DNA from: Anaerolineae bacterium
Lineage (GTDB): Bacteria > Chloroflexota > Anaerolineae > JAAYZQ01
Direction: 5' to 3'
NCBI GenBank assembly: GCA_016929795.1
Contig: JAFGIA010000038.1
Span: 1 to 26,581 of the forward strand
Length of the DNA stretch: 26,581 nucleotides
The translations under genes were made by a program, and so were the position numbers. The notes under the pieces are model-generated. The model was not told the origin of the DNA. It was given only the letters and a program-made list of their open reading frames with translations, and did not search any database. This document shows positions 1-7,887 of the stretch, in pieces (the first letter of the stretch is position 1; every line of letters starts with the position of its first letter).

Positions 1-303
1 CTTGGCGCCCTGGCTGACCATGTTGTCGATCTGGTCGTTCTGGAGCTTGACGTCGTGGTTGGCTTCCTGCGACAGGACCTCATAGCCGAGGCCTTCGAGC
101 AGGCCGCGCATCAAGACCTCTTCGTTTTTCCAGCGCTCGGTGGCAAAGTCAGAGAACGACAGGCCGACTTTGATCTTTTCACCGCCGGCTGTCGTGGGGC
201 TGGTTGCGGCTGGCCCGGGCTCGGTGCCGCAAGCCGCGACGGCGCTGGCGACCATCACCAGGGCCATCAAGAGCATGAACAAACGCATTACTCTGGATTT
301 CAT
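1..303 (-). CDS. Xylose-type sugar ABC transporter substrate-binding lipoprotein, N-terminal part (runs off the left edge)
   Basis: Only the first 101 codons are in the window. The protein starts with a basic N-terminus, a hydrophobic segment and a lipobox-like end (AVAAC, Cys21), so it is probably a lipoprotein on the outer face of the membrane. The mature part begins EKIKVGLSFSDFATERWKNE and continues into a stretch ending DQIDNMVSQGA. This resembles the start of XylF-type periplasmic D-xylose-binding proteins (peripla_BP_4 fold), where the early ERW motif and the later Q-x-xx-I-x-NM-I helix recur. The ATG is preceded by AAGGAG at good spacing. Cognate permease and ATPase genes would lie to the left, outside the window. 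The sugar cannot be fixed from this fragment; xylose is only the closest resemblance. Confidence 0.8.
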   Translation of the reverse strand, partial: MKSRVMRLFMLLMALVMVASAVAACGTEPGPAATSPTTAGGEKIKVGLSFSDFATERWKNEEVLMRGLLEGLGYEVLSQEANHDVKLQNDQIDNMVSQGAK

Positions 304-431
304 CTTTGTCTCCTTGTGTTCAAAATGGTTAGGGATAGCATAACACACACGCGCTGGCCTGTGTACCCTTGCCCCCCCCTTTTCGGCGGCGGAAACCCCC
401 CTGCGTGGCTAGGGGAAATCCCCCATATGAA

Positions 432-460
432 TTGCTCGTTTCAGCCGGTGGTGTTATAAT
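432..460 (+). promoter_or_regulatory. Sigma70-type promoter of the alpha/beta hydrolase gene
   Basis: TTGCTC, 17 bp, then a perfect TATAAT. The predicted start lies about 77 nt before the ATG. The same -35 variant with the same spacing occurs upstream of the RusA-like gene and of homoserine dehydrogenase. Confidence 0.65.
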
Positions 461-543
461 CATCCTGTCCTGCTGGTCGCCGGTGTCGCCCGACATTGAC
501 GACAAACCGCAGCAGGTGTTGAGGCACGTGGTGGAGGATATTC

Positions 544-2784
544 ATGAATAGCCCCATACGCCGCTTGGTCCGTCGCTTGTCTGTCTGGCTGCGCCGCGCG
601 TGGCATGCAGCGCGCCCTGGCTCCCGCGCCTGGAGCGGGGCAGCTCTTGGCCTGCTCACCGGTGCATTCCTGCTTTTGCTGGCGGCGGTCTGGGCTGATT
701 TTGGCGGCACCGATCTCGGGGGCCTGATCATCGGGTTCCTGGCGTTTGCCCTGGTGGGCGCTGTGGCGGCGCTGGCGGCCTGGCTCGTGGTGCGCTTGTT
801 GGCGGCGCTGCCCGGGCGCTATGTGGCGGCTGGGGCTGCTGCTCTGGCCATCGGTCTTTTGGCGCTGGTTGCCAGCAACCTCCGCGTCCTGCCCATCCTG
901 GTTGCCTTGGGGGTCGTGCTCTCTTTGCTCGGCGCGGGCGTCTGCGTGCTGGCTCGGGGCGGTTGGCGCAGGGCTTCTGCCGTGCGGCGGGTGGTGATGG
1001 TTGTTGGTTCCCTCGCCGGCCTGGTGGGGTTGGTGCTGGGCGGCTGCTGGCTGCTGTACGAAGGCCAGCCCATCGAGCCTGTGTCCAACGCCGCCGCCCA
1101 ATCGGCGGCGAGCGTCGCACCGTTGTCACTGCCCGATCCGTCACAGCCAGGTCCCTACAGGGTGCACACACTGACCTATGGCAGTGGCAGTGACCGCCAC
1201 CGGCCCGAATATGGCGCCGAGGCGGATCTCGTCACCGAGCCCGTCGACGGCTCGCTGCTGGTTGGTGGTTGGTCGCCCCTGCGGCGCGGTTATTGGGGCT
1301 TTGGTGCGGAGGCGATGCCACTCAACGGGCGCGTCTGGACCCCCGAGGGGGAGGGGCCGTTCCCCCTGGCGTTCATTGTCCACGGCAACCACATCGCCGA
1401 ATACTTTTCCGATCCCGGCTATGCCTACCTGGGGGAGCTGCTTGCCAGTCGTGGCACCATTGCTGTGTCGGTCGACGAGAATTTCCTCAACATCTCACCG
1501 TCGGCCGATCTTGGTTATTTCCTGAGCCTGGATGAGGAGGATGACGCCCGGGCATGGCTGCTGCTGGAGCATCTGCGGGCCTGGAAGAGGTGGAATGAGA
1601 CGACGGGCAATCCCTTTAGCGGGCGGGTTGACCTGGATCGCATCGCCTTGATCGGCCACTCGCGGGGAGGCGAGGCGGTAGCGGTGGCGGCGGCGTTCAA
1701 CCGCTTGCCTTACTATCCTGATGATGCCAGCCTGGCCTTTGACTATGGCTTTGGCATCCGCGGCGTGGCAGCCATCGCCCCCATCGACGGCCGCTACACG
1801 CCTGGCTATCAGCCCCTGCCTCTGCAAGACGTGAGCTACTTTGTGATTCACGGCACACAGGACATGGACGCCACGGCCTTTGTTGGACGGCGCATGTACC
1901 AGCGCCTGACTTTTGCCGGTAGCGAATTTTGCTTCAAGTCGACCCTCTACTTTTACGGCGGCAACCACGGCCAATTCAACACCGGGTGGGGCCGGAAGGA
2001 CATGGTAGAGCCAAGCGCCCGGCTCTACAACCTACGCTCCATCATGCCCGCCGAGGATCAGCAGCAGATCGCCCGCGTCTACCTGTCTGCTTTTGTCGAA
2101 GCGACGCTCCATGGCGAGACGGGTTACCTGTCCCTCTTTCGCGATGCACGCACCGCGCCTGGCTGGCTGCCCGATACTATCTACCTGGGCCAGTACGCCG
2201 ACTCGGACACGCACCTGGTGAGCACATTTGAGGAGGACATCGACCTCACCACGGCGACGCTGACCGGCGCCACGCAGCAGGGCCACGACCTTACCACCTG
2301 GCGCGAGCAGCGGCTGTATGCCCGAGACAGGAGCCAGCTTCACACGGTGGTCGCCTACCTTGGTTGGGATAGAGAGGAAAAGCCAGCTCCCACCTACGCC
2401 GTCCGCCTGCCTGCGGCGGGCCTGGCCCTGGACGAGCAGAGCATTCTGACTTTTGCCCTGGCCGACGGCGGGGTGTCGGGCAAGCCGGCGGATGCGCCCA
2501 TCGACCTGACGGTCGAAGTGGTGGACCGCGACGGCGACGCTGTCCGCCTGCCCCTCAGTCGCTATCGCCTTGTCCAGCCGCGGATCGAGAACCGTATCCT
2601 CAAGGCGGCGTGGCTCAGCGCTCAGTGGCCTTCAGAGGCGGTGCTGGACAACTTTGAATTCGCGCTGGCCGATTTTCGTGCGGCCAATCCCGCCTTTGAC
2701 CCGGCGGCGCTGGCCGAGGTGCGGCTGGTGTTTGATCGCACGCCTGCGGGGCTGGTGGTTCTGGACGATCTCGGCTTTCGGTAG
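544..2784 (+). CDS. Membrane-anchored alpha/beta hydrolase (chlorophyllase/dienelactone hydrolase-like)
   Basis: A 746-residue protein. Residues about 30-175 are very hydrophobic and can form five or six membrane helices. An alpha/beta hydrolase domain follows (about 200-530). It shows an oxyanion-type HG motif (IVHGNH, His280), the nucleophile elbow GHSRGG (Ser373), a candidate acid in HGTQD (Asp440) and the candidate catalytic His in GGNHGQF (His475). About 215 residues after that look like an all-beta accessory domain. The fold suggests an ester or amide hydrolase acting outside the membrane, but the substrate is unknown. GGAGG sits 6 nt before the ATG. The gene is convergent with the ATPase-kinase gene, 27 bp away, with only a weak G/C hairpin between them. 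The closest named relatives are poly-ester hydrolase and chlorophyllase-like families; this is a fold-level call. Confidence 0.8.
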   Translation: MNSPIRRLVRRLSVWLRRAWHAARPGSRAWSGAALGLLTGAFLLLLAAVWADFGGTDLGGLIIGFLAFALVGAVAALAAWLVVRLLAALPGRYVAAGAAALAIGLLALVASNLRVLPILVALGVVLSLLGAGVCVLARGGWRRASAVRRVVMVVGSLAGLVGLVLGGCWLLYEGQPIEPVSNAAAQSAASVAPLSLPDPSQPGPYRVHTLTYGSGSDRHRPEYGAEADLVTEPVDGSLLVGGWSPLRRGYWGFGAEAMPLNGRVWTPEGEGPFPLAFIVHGNHIAEYFSDPGYAYLGELLASRGTIAVSVDENFLNISPSADLGYFLSLDEEDDARAWLLLEHLRAWKRWNETTGNPFSGRVDLDRIALIGHSRGGEAVAVAAAFNRLPYYPDDASLAFDYGFGIRGVAAIAPIDGRYTPGYQPLPLQDVSYFVIHGTQDMDATAFVGRRMYQRLTFAGSEFCFKSTLYFYGGNHGQFNTGWGRKDMVEPSARLYNLRSIMPAEDQQQIARVYLSAFVEATLHGETGYLSLFRDARTAPGWLPDTIYLGQYADSDTHLVSTFEEDIDLTTATLTGATQQGHDLTTWREQRLYARDRSQLHTVVAYLGWDREEKPAPTYAVRLPAAGLALDEQSILTFALADGGVSGKPADAPIDLTVEVVDRDGDAVRLPLSRYRLVQPRIENRILKAAWLSAQWPSEAVLDNFEFALADFRAANPAFDPAALAEVRLVFDRTPAGLVVLDDLGFR

Positions 2785-2811
2785 GAAGCTGGGATGATGG
2801 AAGAGGCGGGG

Positions 2812-4416
2812 TTATTCCCCCTGCGTTGCCCACTCGACCCTCGGATGCGGGATCTCGACCTGGAGCAGCGTCCCCCCCCCGGGACGGTTCCCCACCTTGC
2901 ACCGTCCTCCCAGCAGGGCCACTCGCTCACTGACCCCCAGCAGGCCATAGTGCCCCTTGGCAGAGAGTGTCGCCAGGTCGAAATCGGCCGCCAGCCCACA
3001 CCCATCGTCGGCAATGGAGAGCATGAGCGCCCGCGGGGACGTGTGCTCCAGTCTGACCTCGACTGTGTGCGCGCCGGCGTGCTTGCGCACGTTGTTCAAG
3101 CCCTCTTGCACAATGCGAAAGATCGACAGCTCGATCGTTTCGGGTAAGCGTCTGAGTTGTGGGTCAAGGTGGAGGTGGACACCCATCCCGGCGCGTTCGG
3201 CCCAGTCGCGCGTGTGCGATTGGAGCGCCGGCCCGAGCCCCAGGCTGTCGATTGTCGGCGGCCGCAGGTTGCCGCAGAGATGGCGTAGATCGTCCACCAG
3301 GTCGCGGATGTTGCTGCGCACTGTCGCCAGGCCTTTTTGCAGTCCCGGCATCACCGCTGCTTCCGCTTCTATCTCTTCGATCTGATAGTTCACGCCCAGC
3401 ATGTCCTGGATCACCTGGTCGTGGATCTCGCGCGCCAGTTGCTTGCGTTCCAGTTCCAGCTCGGCCAGAAGCCGGCGCTGTGCGTCCTGCAGCGCCGCGT
3501 TGGCGCTGTCGAGCGCGTCGATCTGGTCGGCCATGTTGTCAATCAACTGCTGGCTCACTGTGTTGCGCGCGCTCAGGTCGCGCTCGATCAGGGCCTGCCG
3601 CTGATGCAGCTTTTCCGCCTGATCCCGGGCCCGATAGTAGCTGTCGAGCGCCCACAAGATCGGCGTGAGCTGCTGCCTGTCGGCGATCCCGACCATGGCC
3701 GACAGGACCTCTTCGCGGGTGGTCTCGTCGGTGCGCGTCGTGGTCACGCACCGCCCGTGGCGCAGCACCACGATGCGATCGGTGACGGCCATCAGGTCGT
3801 CGACGTTGTCGCTGGCAAAGAGCACCGCCGTGCCCGCCTGCTGCCACTCGCGCACCAGGGCCAGGAGCCGCTGCTGGCACGCATAGCTGAGCGGCAGCGT
3901 TGGATCGTCCACCAGGATCAGCCGGGCCGGGTGTGTCATGGCGCGCGCAATCGCGATCAACTGCCTTTGCTCACTCGACAGGCTGCTTACTCTGTCGCGC
4001 AGTGAATCGTACTGCATGCCGATCTGCGCCAGCAAGCGTGCTGCTTCCTGGTCCATCCGCCGCCGGTTGGGCACCTTGATCCAGCGCCCTGCCAGCGACC
4101 AGCCGATCTCGTGACCGAGAAATACGTTGGCGCCGATGTCGAGCGCCTCGGCCATTTCCGGGTGCTGGTGAATGACTTTGATCCCCAGGCTGCGGGCCTC
4201 GAAAGGGGGGTGTAACTGTTTCCCGTCGAAATAGATCTCGCCAGCGCTGGGTGCATAGATGCCGGCAAGCAACATGGCGAGTGCCGATTTGCCCGCGCCG
4301 CTCTGGCCTGCCAGCCCCACGACCTCCCCGGGATAGATCTCCAGGCTCACGTCGTGCACGGCTGTAAATGTGCCCTGGGTCTTGGACAGGTTGGCGGCCC
4401 TCAACAATGGCTCCAT
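2812..4416 (-). CDS. CUT2-type ABC nucleotide-binding domain fused to a NarL-type histidine kinase
   Basis: A 534-residue chimera. Residues 1-245 are an ABC cassette of the XylG/RbsA/MglA type: Walker A GQSGAGKS (Lys43), Q-loop Gln84, signature LSSEQ (146-150), Walker B LILVDDPT (Asp170-Asp171), switch region ASDNVDDL. Residues about 262-330 are a coiled coil. Then follow a HisKA_3 dimerisation helix REIHDQVIQ (phospho-acceptor His332) and a HATPase_c domain with N-box QEGLNN (437-442), DDGCG (470-474) and a glycine-rich end PGGGT. CUT2 ATPases normally carry two cassettes in about 500 residues; here the kinase takes the second one's place. The catalytic Glu is Asp171, the switch His is Asp203 and both signature glycines are lost, so ATP binding is likely but hydrolysis doubtful. 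No membrane segment is present. The start lies 4 nt after the permease stop, so translation is probably coupled. I infer a sensor kinase that docks on the permease. Confidence 0.93.
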   Translation of the reverse strand: MEPLLRAANLSKTQGTFTAVHDVSLEIYPGEVVGLAGQSGAGKSALAMLLAGIYAPSAGEIYFDGKQLHPPFEARSLGIKVIHQHPEMAEALDIGANVFLGHEIGWSLAGRWIKVPNRRRMDQEAARLLAQIGMQYDSLRDRVSSLSSEQRQLIAIARAMTHPARLILVDDPTLPLSYACQQRLLALVREWQQAGTAVLFASDNVDDLMAVTDRIVVLRHGRCVTTTRTDETTREEVLSAMVGIADRQQLTPILWALDSYYRARDQAEKLHQRQALIERDLSARNTVSQQLIDNMADQIDALDSANAALQDAQRRLLAELELERKQLAREIHDQVIQDMLGVNYQIEEIEAEAAVMPGLQKGLATVRSNIRDLVDDLRHLCGNLRPPTIDSLGLGPALQSHTRDWAERAGMGVHLHLDPQLRRLPETIELSIFRIVQEGLNNVRKHAGAHTVEVRLEHTSPRALMLSIADDGCGLAADFDLATLSAKGHYGLLGVSERVALLGGRCKVGNRPGGGTLLQVEIPHPRVEWATQGE

Positions 4417-4420
4417 CTGA

Positions 4421-5428
4421 TCACCGCCGCCGGCGATAATAGTCGAGCAGGACCACGACCAGGATGATCGTGCCCGTGCTCACGGTCTGCCAGTAGGAAG
4501 GGAGGTCGAGAAGTATCAGCGCGTTGTAGAGCATCTGTGTGACGCCAGCGCCGAGCAAGACGCCAAGCGTTGTCCCCACCCCGCCGAATACGCTGGTGCC
4601 GCCGATCACTGCCGCTGCCACCACGTCCACCTCATACCCGATCGCCGCCGTTGGTGCCGCCACCCCGAGCCGCGCGGTCATCACCAACCCCCCGGCGGCG
4701 GCCAACAGCCCGCATAGGGTATAGACCATCTCTTTTACGTGTACCACCTTAACGCCGGAGAGGAAGAGCGAGCGCTCGCCACTGCTCATCCCATAGATGT
4801 AGCGCCCCAGCACCGTGCTGTTCAGGAGCAAGCTGATGAGCGCGGCGATGCCCAGCGCGATGAGCAGCGGCAGCGGAACCGACCCCGACCCGATCGGCAA
4901 GTCGTACTGCCCCAGTAGCAAAAACCCTTCCGGAAGGGGGGTCACCGACCACCCACGCGTCAACCCATACGCGATCCCGCGCACAATGGTCATGGTGGCC
5001 AGCGTGACGATGAATGCCGGCAGCCGCACCCGCGCCACGGTCAGGCCGTTGATCCAACCGATGATCACGCCAACCAGCAGCCCGGTACCCACCCCCAATG
5101 GGACCGGCAGCCCCGTCTGCATGGCGCGCGCCGCGATGAGCGAGGCCAGGGCCATCGTGGCGCCCACCGACAGGTCGATGCCGCCCATGATGATCACCAG
5201 GCTTTGCCCGAGGGCCACGATGGCGATCCACGAAAAGTTGCGGGCGAGGCTCGACAGGTTCTGATTGTGGAGGAAGGTATCGGTTTGAAGGCTCAGAAGG
5301 AGTACCATGGCGAGGAAAAGAGCCAGGACGACAAACTCCTGACGTTTTACGAGGCGGCGCCACGCCTGCCCAACCGCTGAGGCCAGGGTATTGGCCCTAG
5401 CCGATACGACGACTGCCTTGTCGTTCAC
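4421..5428 (-). CDS. CUT2-family sugar ABC transporter permease (RbsC/XylH-like)
   Basis: A 335-residue integral membrane protein of the BPD_transp_2 family with about ten hydrophobic segments. Family hallmarks are clear: GGIDLSVGA (about 82-90) and AAAVIGGTSVFGGVGT (about 273-288). In ribose and xylose importers this protein forms the transmembrane channel and binds the cytoplasmic ATPase. Nothing in it looks degenerate. The loop following LGRYIYG reads MSSGERSLFLSGV, different from the usual GGNEEAARLSGI-type sequence; this is the part expected to face the ATPase, so it may be tuned to the unusual partner. The start is GTG with GGAGTGG upstream. It is the middle gene of a three-gene run (regulator, 61 bp, permease, 4 bp, ATPase-kinase). 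Function could be transport, solute sensing or both. Confidence 0.92.
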   Translation of the reverse strand: MNDKAVVVSARANTLASAVGQAWRRLVKRQEFVVLALFLAMVLLLSLQTDTFLHNQNLSSLARNFSWIAIVALGQSLVIIMGGIDLSVGATMALASLIAARAMQTGLPVPLGVGTGLLVGVIIGWINGLTVARVRLPAFIVTLATMTIVRGIAYGLTRGWSVTPLPEGFLLLGQYDLPIGSGSVPLPLLIALGIAALISLLLNSTVLGRYIYGMSSGERSLFLSGVKVVHVKEMVYTLCGLLAAAGGLVMTARLGVAAPTAAIGYEVDVVAAAVIGGTSVFGGVGTTLGVLLGAGVTQMLYNALILLDLPSYWQTVSTGTIILVVVLLDYYRRRR

Positions 5429-5489
5429 TGACCACTCCGGGAAAGCACACGAGAACCGTGAACTGTGCCGACGCGTCGCGCGTTATGGT

Positions 5490-6542
5490 TCACTTGCCCA
5501 CATCCTCGATCATCTGCCTGATGGTCGTGGCGTCCAAGTCTTTTTTGTCGACGAACGCGGCCGCGCCTGCTTCCATGCCGAGGCGGCGGAACTCTCGGTC
5601 AGGATAGGCGCTGATCAGCACCACGCGCGCTCCTGGCAGCAGCGCCTTGAGGCGGCGTGCGCAGCGGATGCCATCCTCTTCGCCCAGGATCACGTCGACG
5701 AGGACCAGGGCGGGCATGATGCGCTCGGCCAACTGCGCGGCGGCGACACTGCTCTCCGCCTCGTGCACTCTCGCCTGTGGGCATACCCGCCCGACCATGC
5801 GCCGGAGATGTGCCCGGTAGCGTGGATTGTCGTCCACCAGGAGCATGGTGATGCCGTCGCGCACTCCTTCTCGCGGCAGGCTGGCTGCAGTTTCAGCCGT
5901 CTGCAGCACGGTCCCGAGCGTCTCTGGGTGCTCAAGCGAGTAGCTGACCGCTTCCAGCCGGCTCTGCACGCCGAGCTGGCGATAGATGCGCGTCAGGTGA
6001 TTTTCGATCGTCTTGATACTCAGGCCCAGCTCTGACGACAAGCGCTGGTTGTCGTATCCTTGTTGCAGCAACCGCAGGATCTCGCACTGGCGCTGCGTCA
6101 GCACCGGCGAGGGGGTGGAGGATTCGGGGTAGGTGAGCAGCTTGTCGATCAACGAGCTCGAGATCCAACGCTCGCCGGCGAGCACGCGCTCCACCGCCAG
6201 CTTCAGATCGCCGAGGGGTTGGTCCTTGAGGTGGTAGCCGTCGACGCCCGCGCCGAGCAGCCCCTGCACGTACACGTCGTCGTCGTAGGCACTGACTACC
6301 AGGATCTTGAGCGTGGGATAGCGTGCCCGGATCCAGCGGATGGTCGTCACAGGCTCAAAGTTGGGCATGGTGACGTCGATCAGCAACAGATCGGCCCCCA
6401 CTTTTTCCAGCGCGTGCACTACCCCTGGCCCGTCACCGACCTCGCCCACTATTTCGATCGCTGGCAGATCTTGGAGTGCGTTACGGATCCCCGCCCGCAC
6501 TATCGCATGATCGTCGGCCAGCACTACTCGTACTCTGTCCAT
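5490..6542 (-). CDS. Response regulator with REC - LuxR HTH - REC architecture
   Basis: 350 residues from the chosen ATG. REC1 (1-122) has acidic pocket Asp10/Asp11, phospho-acceptor Asp56 (LIDVTMP), Ser84 and Lys106. A LuxR/NarL helix-turn-helix follows at about 147-202 (LTQRQCEILRLL, SIKTIENHLTRIY). A second complete receiver fills 230-350 with Asp237/Asp238, phospho-acceptor Asp283 (LVDVILG), Ser311 and Lys333. Most NarL-type regulators have one receiver and end after the HTH, so the C-terminal receiver is unusual. It leads the operon with the permease and the ATPase-kinase, so it is the obvious target of His332. The start is placed at MDRVRVVLADD because a TATAAT box ends 6 nt before it. 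An in-frame ATG seven codons upstream overlaps that promoter and is less likely. Confidence 0.92.
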   Translation of the reverse strand: MDRVRVVLADDHAIVRAGIRNALQDLPAIEIVGEVGDGPGVVHALEKVGADLLLIDVTMPNFEPVTTIRWIRARYPTLKILVVSAYDDDVYVQGLLGAGVDGYHLKDQPLGDLKLAVERVLAGERWISSSLIDKLLTYPESSTPSPVLTQRQCEILRLLQQGYDNQRLSSELGLSIKTIENHLTRIYRQLGVQSRLEAVSYSLEHPETLGTVLQTAETAASLPREGVRDGITMLLVDDNPRYRAHLRRMVGRVCPQARVHEAESSVAAAQLAERIMPALVLVDVILGEEDGIRCARRLKALLPGARVVLISAYPDREFRRLGMEAGAAAFVDKKDLDATTIRQMIEDVGK

Positions 6543-6548
6543 GCCTCC

Positions 6549-6554
6549 ATTATA
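6549..6554 (-). promoter_or_regulatory. Extended -10 promoter for a leaderless regulator-permease-kinase transcript
   Basis: On the minus strand the sequence reads TGGTATAAT, then six bases (GGAGGC), then the ATG of the response regulator. Transcription should begin at or next to the A of the ATG. No good -35 hexamer is seen 16-18 bp upstream, which fits an extended -10 promoter or an activator-dependent one. The GGAGG between box and ATG is too close to the start to be an ordinary ribosome binding site. Confidence 0.6.
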
Positions 6555-6642
6555 CCACTGCATGGTGGAAGGAAAAAGTAACGAGGAGGAGATGACGAGT
6601 AGGGGGGGAGTGGGCCATCGCGTTGCTCCTGATTACTGGGTC

Positions 6643-6671
6643 TTGTGAAGAATTGTGGAATGGGGTATAAT
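6643..6671 (+). promoter_or_regulatory. Sigma70-type promoter of the sugar-binding lipoprotein gene
   Basis: TTGTGA, 17 bp, TATAAT. The predicted transcript start is near 6678, giving a leader of about 45 nt that contains a 6-bp hairpin CTGGCG/CGCCAG (6682-6701). The box is about 110 bp from the divergent promoter of the response regulator, so the two may share control. Confidence 0.65.
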
Positions 6672-6722
6672 GATGGCTATACTGGCGGGCTGTTGCGCCA
6701 GCGATTTGAAAAAAGGGGCACC

Positions 6723-7787
6723 ATGAAGTATTGGTTGTCGACGATCCTGATCTCTATCCTTGTGCTGGGCGCTGTCCTCAGCGCATGCACGCCTGCCGGT
6801 CCCCCTACGGCGATGCCCGCCCCACTGATAGAAGAGGTTGCCTCGAGCGACGGCAAGATCAAGATCGTCATCATCGGCAAGTCAGTCCACCCTTACTGGT
6901 CAAACGTCGAAAAAGGGGTCGAGAGGGCCGGAAGAGACCTGGGTGTGGAGACGATCTTTTTCGTCCCGCCCCAAGAGGACGTGGTGGCCCAGATCCAGAC
7001 CATGGAAGCCTATATCGCCCAGGGGGTGACGGGCATCGCCCTTGCGCCCGCCGATCCGGCAGCATTGGAGCCGGTGATGAAAAACGCTGCCGACGCTGGC
7101 ATCCTGGTTACCACCCTCGACACGCCGCCGGTGGAGGATAGCGTCTCCCTCGTCTACATCGGCACCGACAACCTGGATGCCGGCAGGATCGCCGGCCTCT
7201 GGCTTTCCCGCCTGGTGCCCGAGGGAGGACTCGTCGGCGTGACGCGCGGCTCGGACACTGCTCTGAACGCGCTGCAACGCACAGAGGGATTCCTGTTGGG
7301 CATCGCCAACAGCAACATTGAGGTGTTGGGGCCGCTGAATGACAAAGAAGATGCAGCCACGGCTCTGCAGCTTGCCAACTCGCTCATCGCGACCCACCCC
7401 GACCTGGCCGGTGCGTTTGGCGTCTATGCCAACAATGGGCCAGCATGGGCCACGGCCATCAAAGAAGCCAACGCCGCCGGCAGGATCAGGCTCGTCTGTT
7501 TCGACGCGACCACCGACATTATCAACGGGATCAAGGAAGGCGTGATCGATGCCACCATCGCCCAGCGCGAATATGACATGGGCTACAAGTCGGTCCAGAT
7601 CATCAAATTGATGGCCGAGAAGGGCGAGGCAACGGCACTGAAAGAGATGGGCGCCCGCGGCCGATTCATCGATACGGGGGTCGACATTATCACCGCCGCG
7701 ACCCTGGTCGATTACGAGGCCGAGCTCGACAGGAAGGGCATCCCACACGACTGGACCACGGAGGGCTGGCAGCCGCCGGAGCGCTAG
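6723..7787 (+). CDS. RbsB-like sugar-binding lipoprotein of the sensory transporter module
   Basis: 354 residues from the chosen ATG. The N-terminus [22 protein letters not shown] is a lipoprotein signal with the lipidated Cys after LSA. The mature protein is a periplasmic-binding-protein type I fold (peripla_BP_4): [14 protein letters not shown] opening strand, [17 protein letters not shown], the [15 protein letters not shown] hinge region, [15 protein letters not shown] and the late [16 protein letters not shown] segment. These are the places where RbsB-like proteins bind sugars. It lies divergent from the regulator-permease-kinase operon, which lacks its own binding protein, so it is the natural ligand-binding partner. 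The start was chosen for the signal peptide and the upstream GGGG-rich site; a longer in-frame start would overlap the promoter. The ligand is unknown. Confidence 0.9.
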   Translation: MKYWLSTILISILVLGAVLSACTPAGPPTAMPAPLIEEVASSDGKIKIVIIGKSVHPYWSNVEKGVERAGRDLGVETIFFVPPQEDVVAQIQTMEAYIAQGVTGIALAPADPAALEPVMKNAADAGILVTTLDTPPVEDSVSLVYIGTDNLDAGRIAGLWLSRLVPEGGLVGVTRGSDTALNALQRTEGFLLGIANSNIEVLGPLNDKEDAATALQLANSLIATHPDLAGAFGVYANNGPAWATAIKEANAAGRIRLVCFDATTDIINGIKEGVIDATIAQREYDMGYKSVQIIKLMAEKGEATALKEMGARGRFIDTGVDIITAATLVDYEAELDRKGIPHDWTTEGWQPPER

Positions 7788-7820
7788 GCCAGCAGCGAGC
7801 GACTGGCACCTGCTGCTGGC
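7788..7820 (+). other. Hairpin directly after the binding-protein stop codon
   Basis: GCCAGCAGC and GCTGCTGGC form a perfect 9-bp stem with a 15-nt loop. No T-tract follows, so it is a weak terminator candidate or an mRNA 3'-end stabiliser. Confidence 0.35.
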
Positions 7821-7842
7821 GGCTACTCATTCGCTGGCCCTG

Positions 7843-7871
7843 TTGGTAGATCGCGCGGCCTGTGGTATAAT
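7843..7871 (+). promoter_or_regulatory. Upstream promoter of the RusA-like gene
   Basis: TTGGTA, 17 bp, TATAAT, with an extended -10 TG one base before the box. It lies 45 bp upstream of a second promoter with the same layout, so the gene may have two starts, one with a leader of about 45 nt. Confidence 0.55.
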
Positions 7872-7887
7872 CACTGCAAGCTGGCCT

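Noticed and set aside
55..459. An open plus-strand frame at the left edge
   Set aside because: It overlaps the better supported minus-strand binding-protein start, which has a signal peptide and ribosome site.
6540..6563. Longer N-terminus for the response regulator (seven extra codons)
   Set aside because: The extra codons contain the TATAAT promoter; receiver domains normally start just before the VRVVLADD strand.
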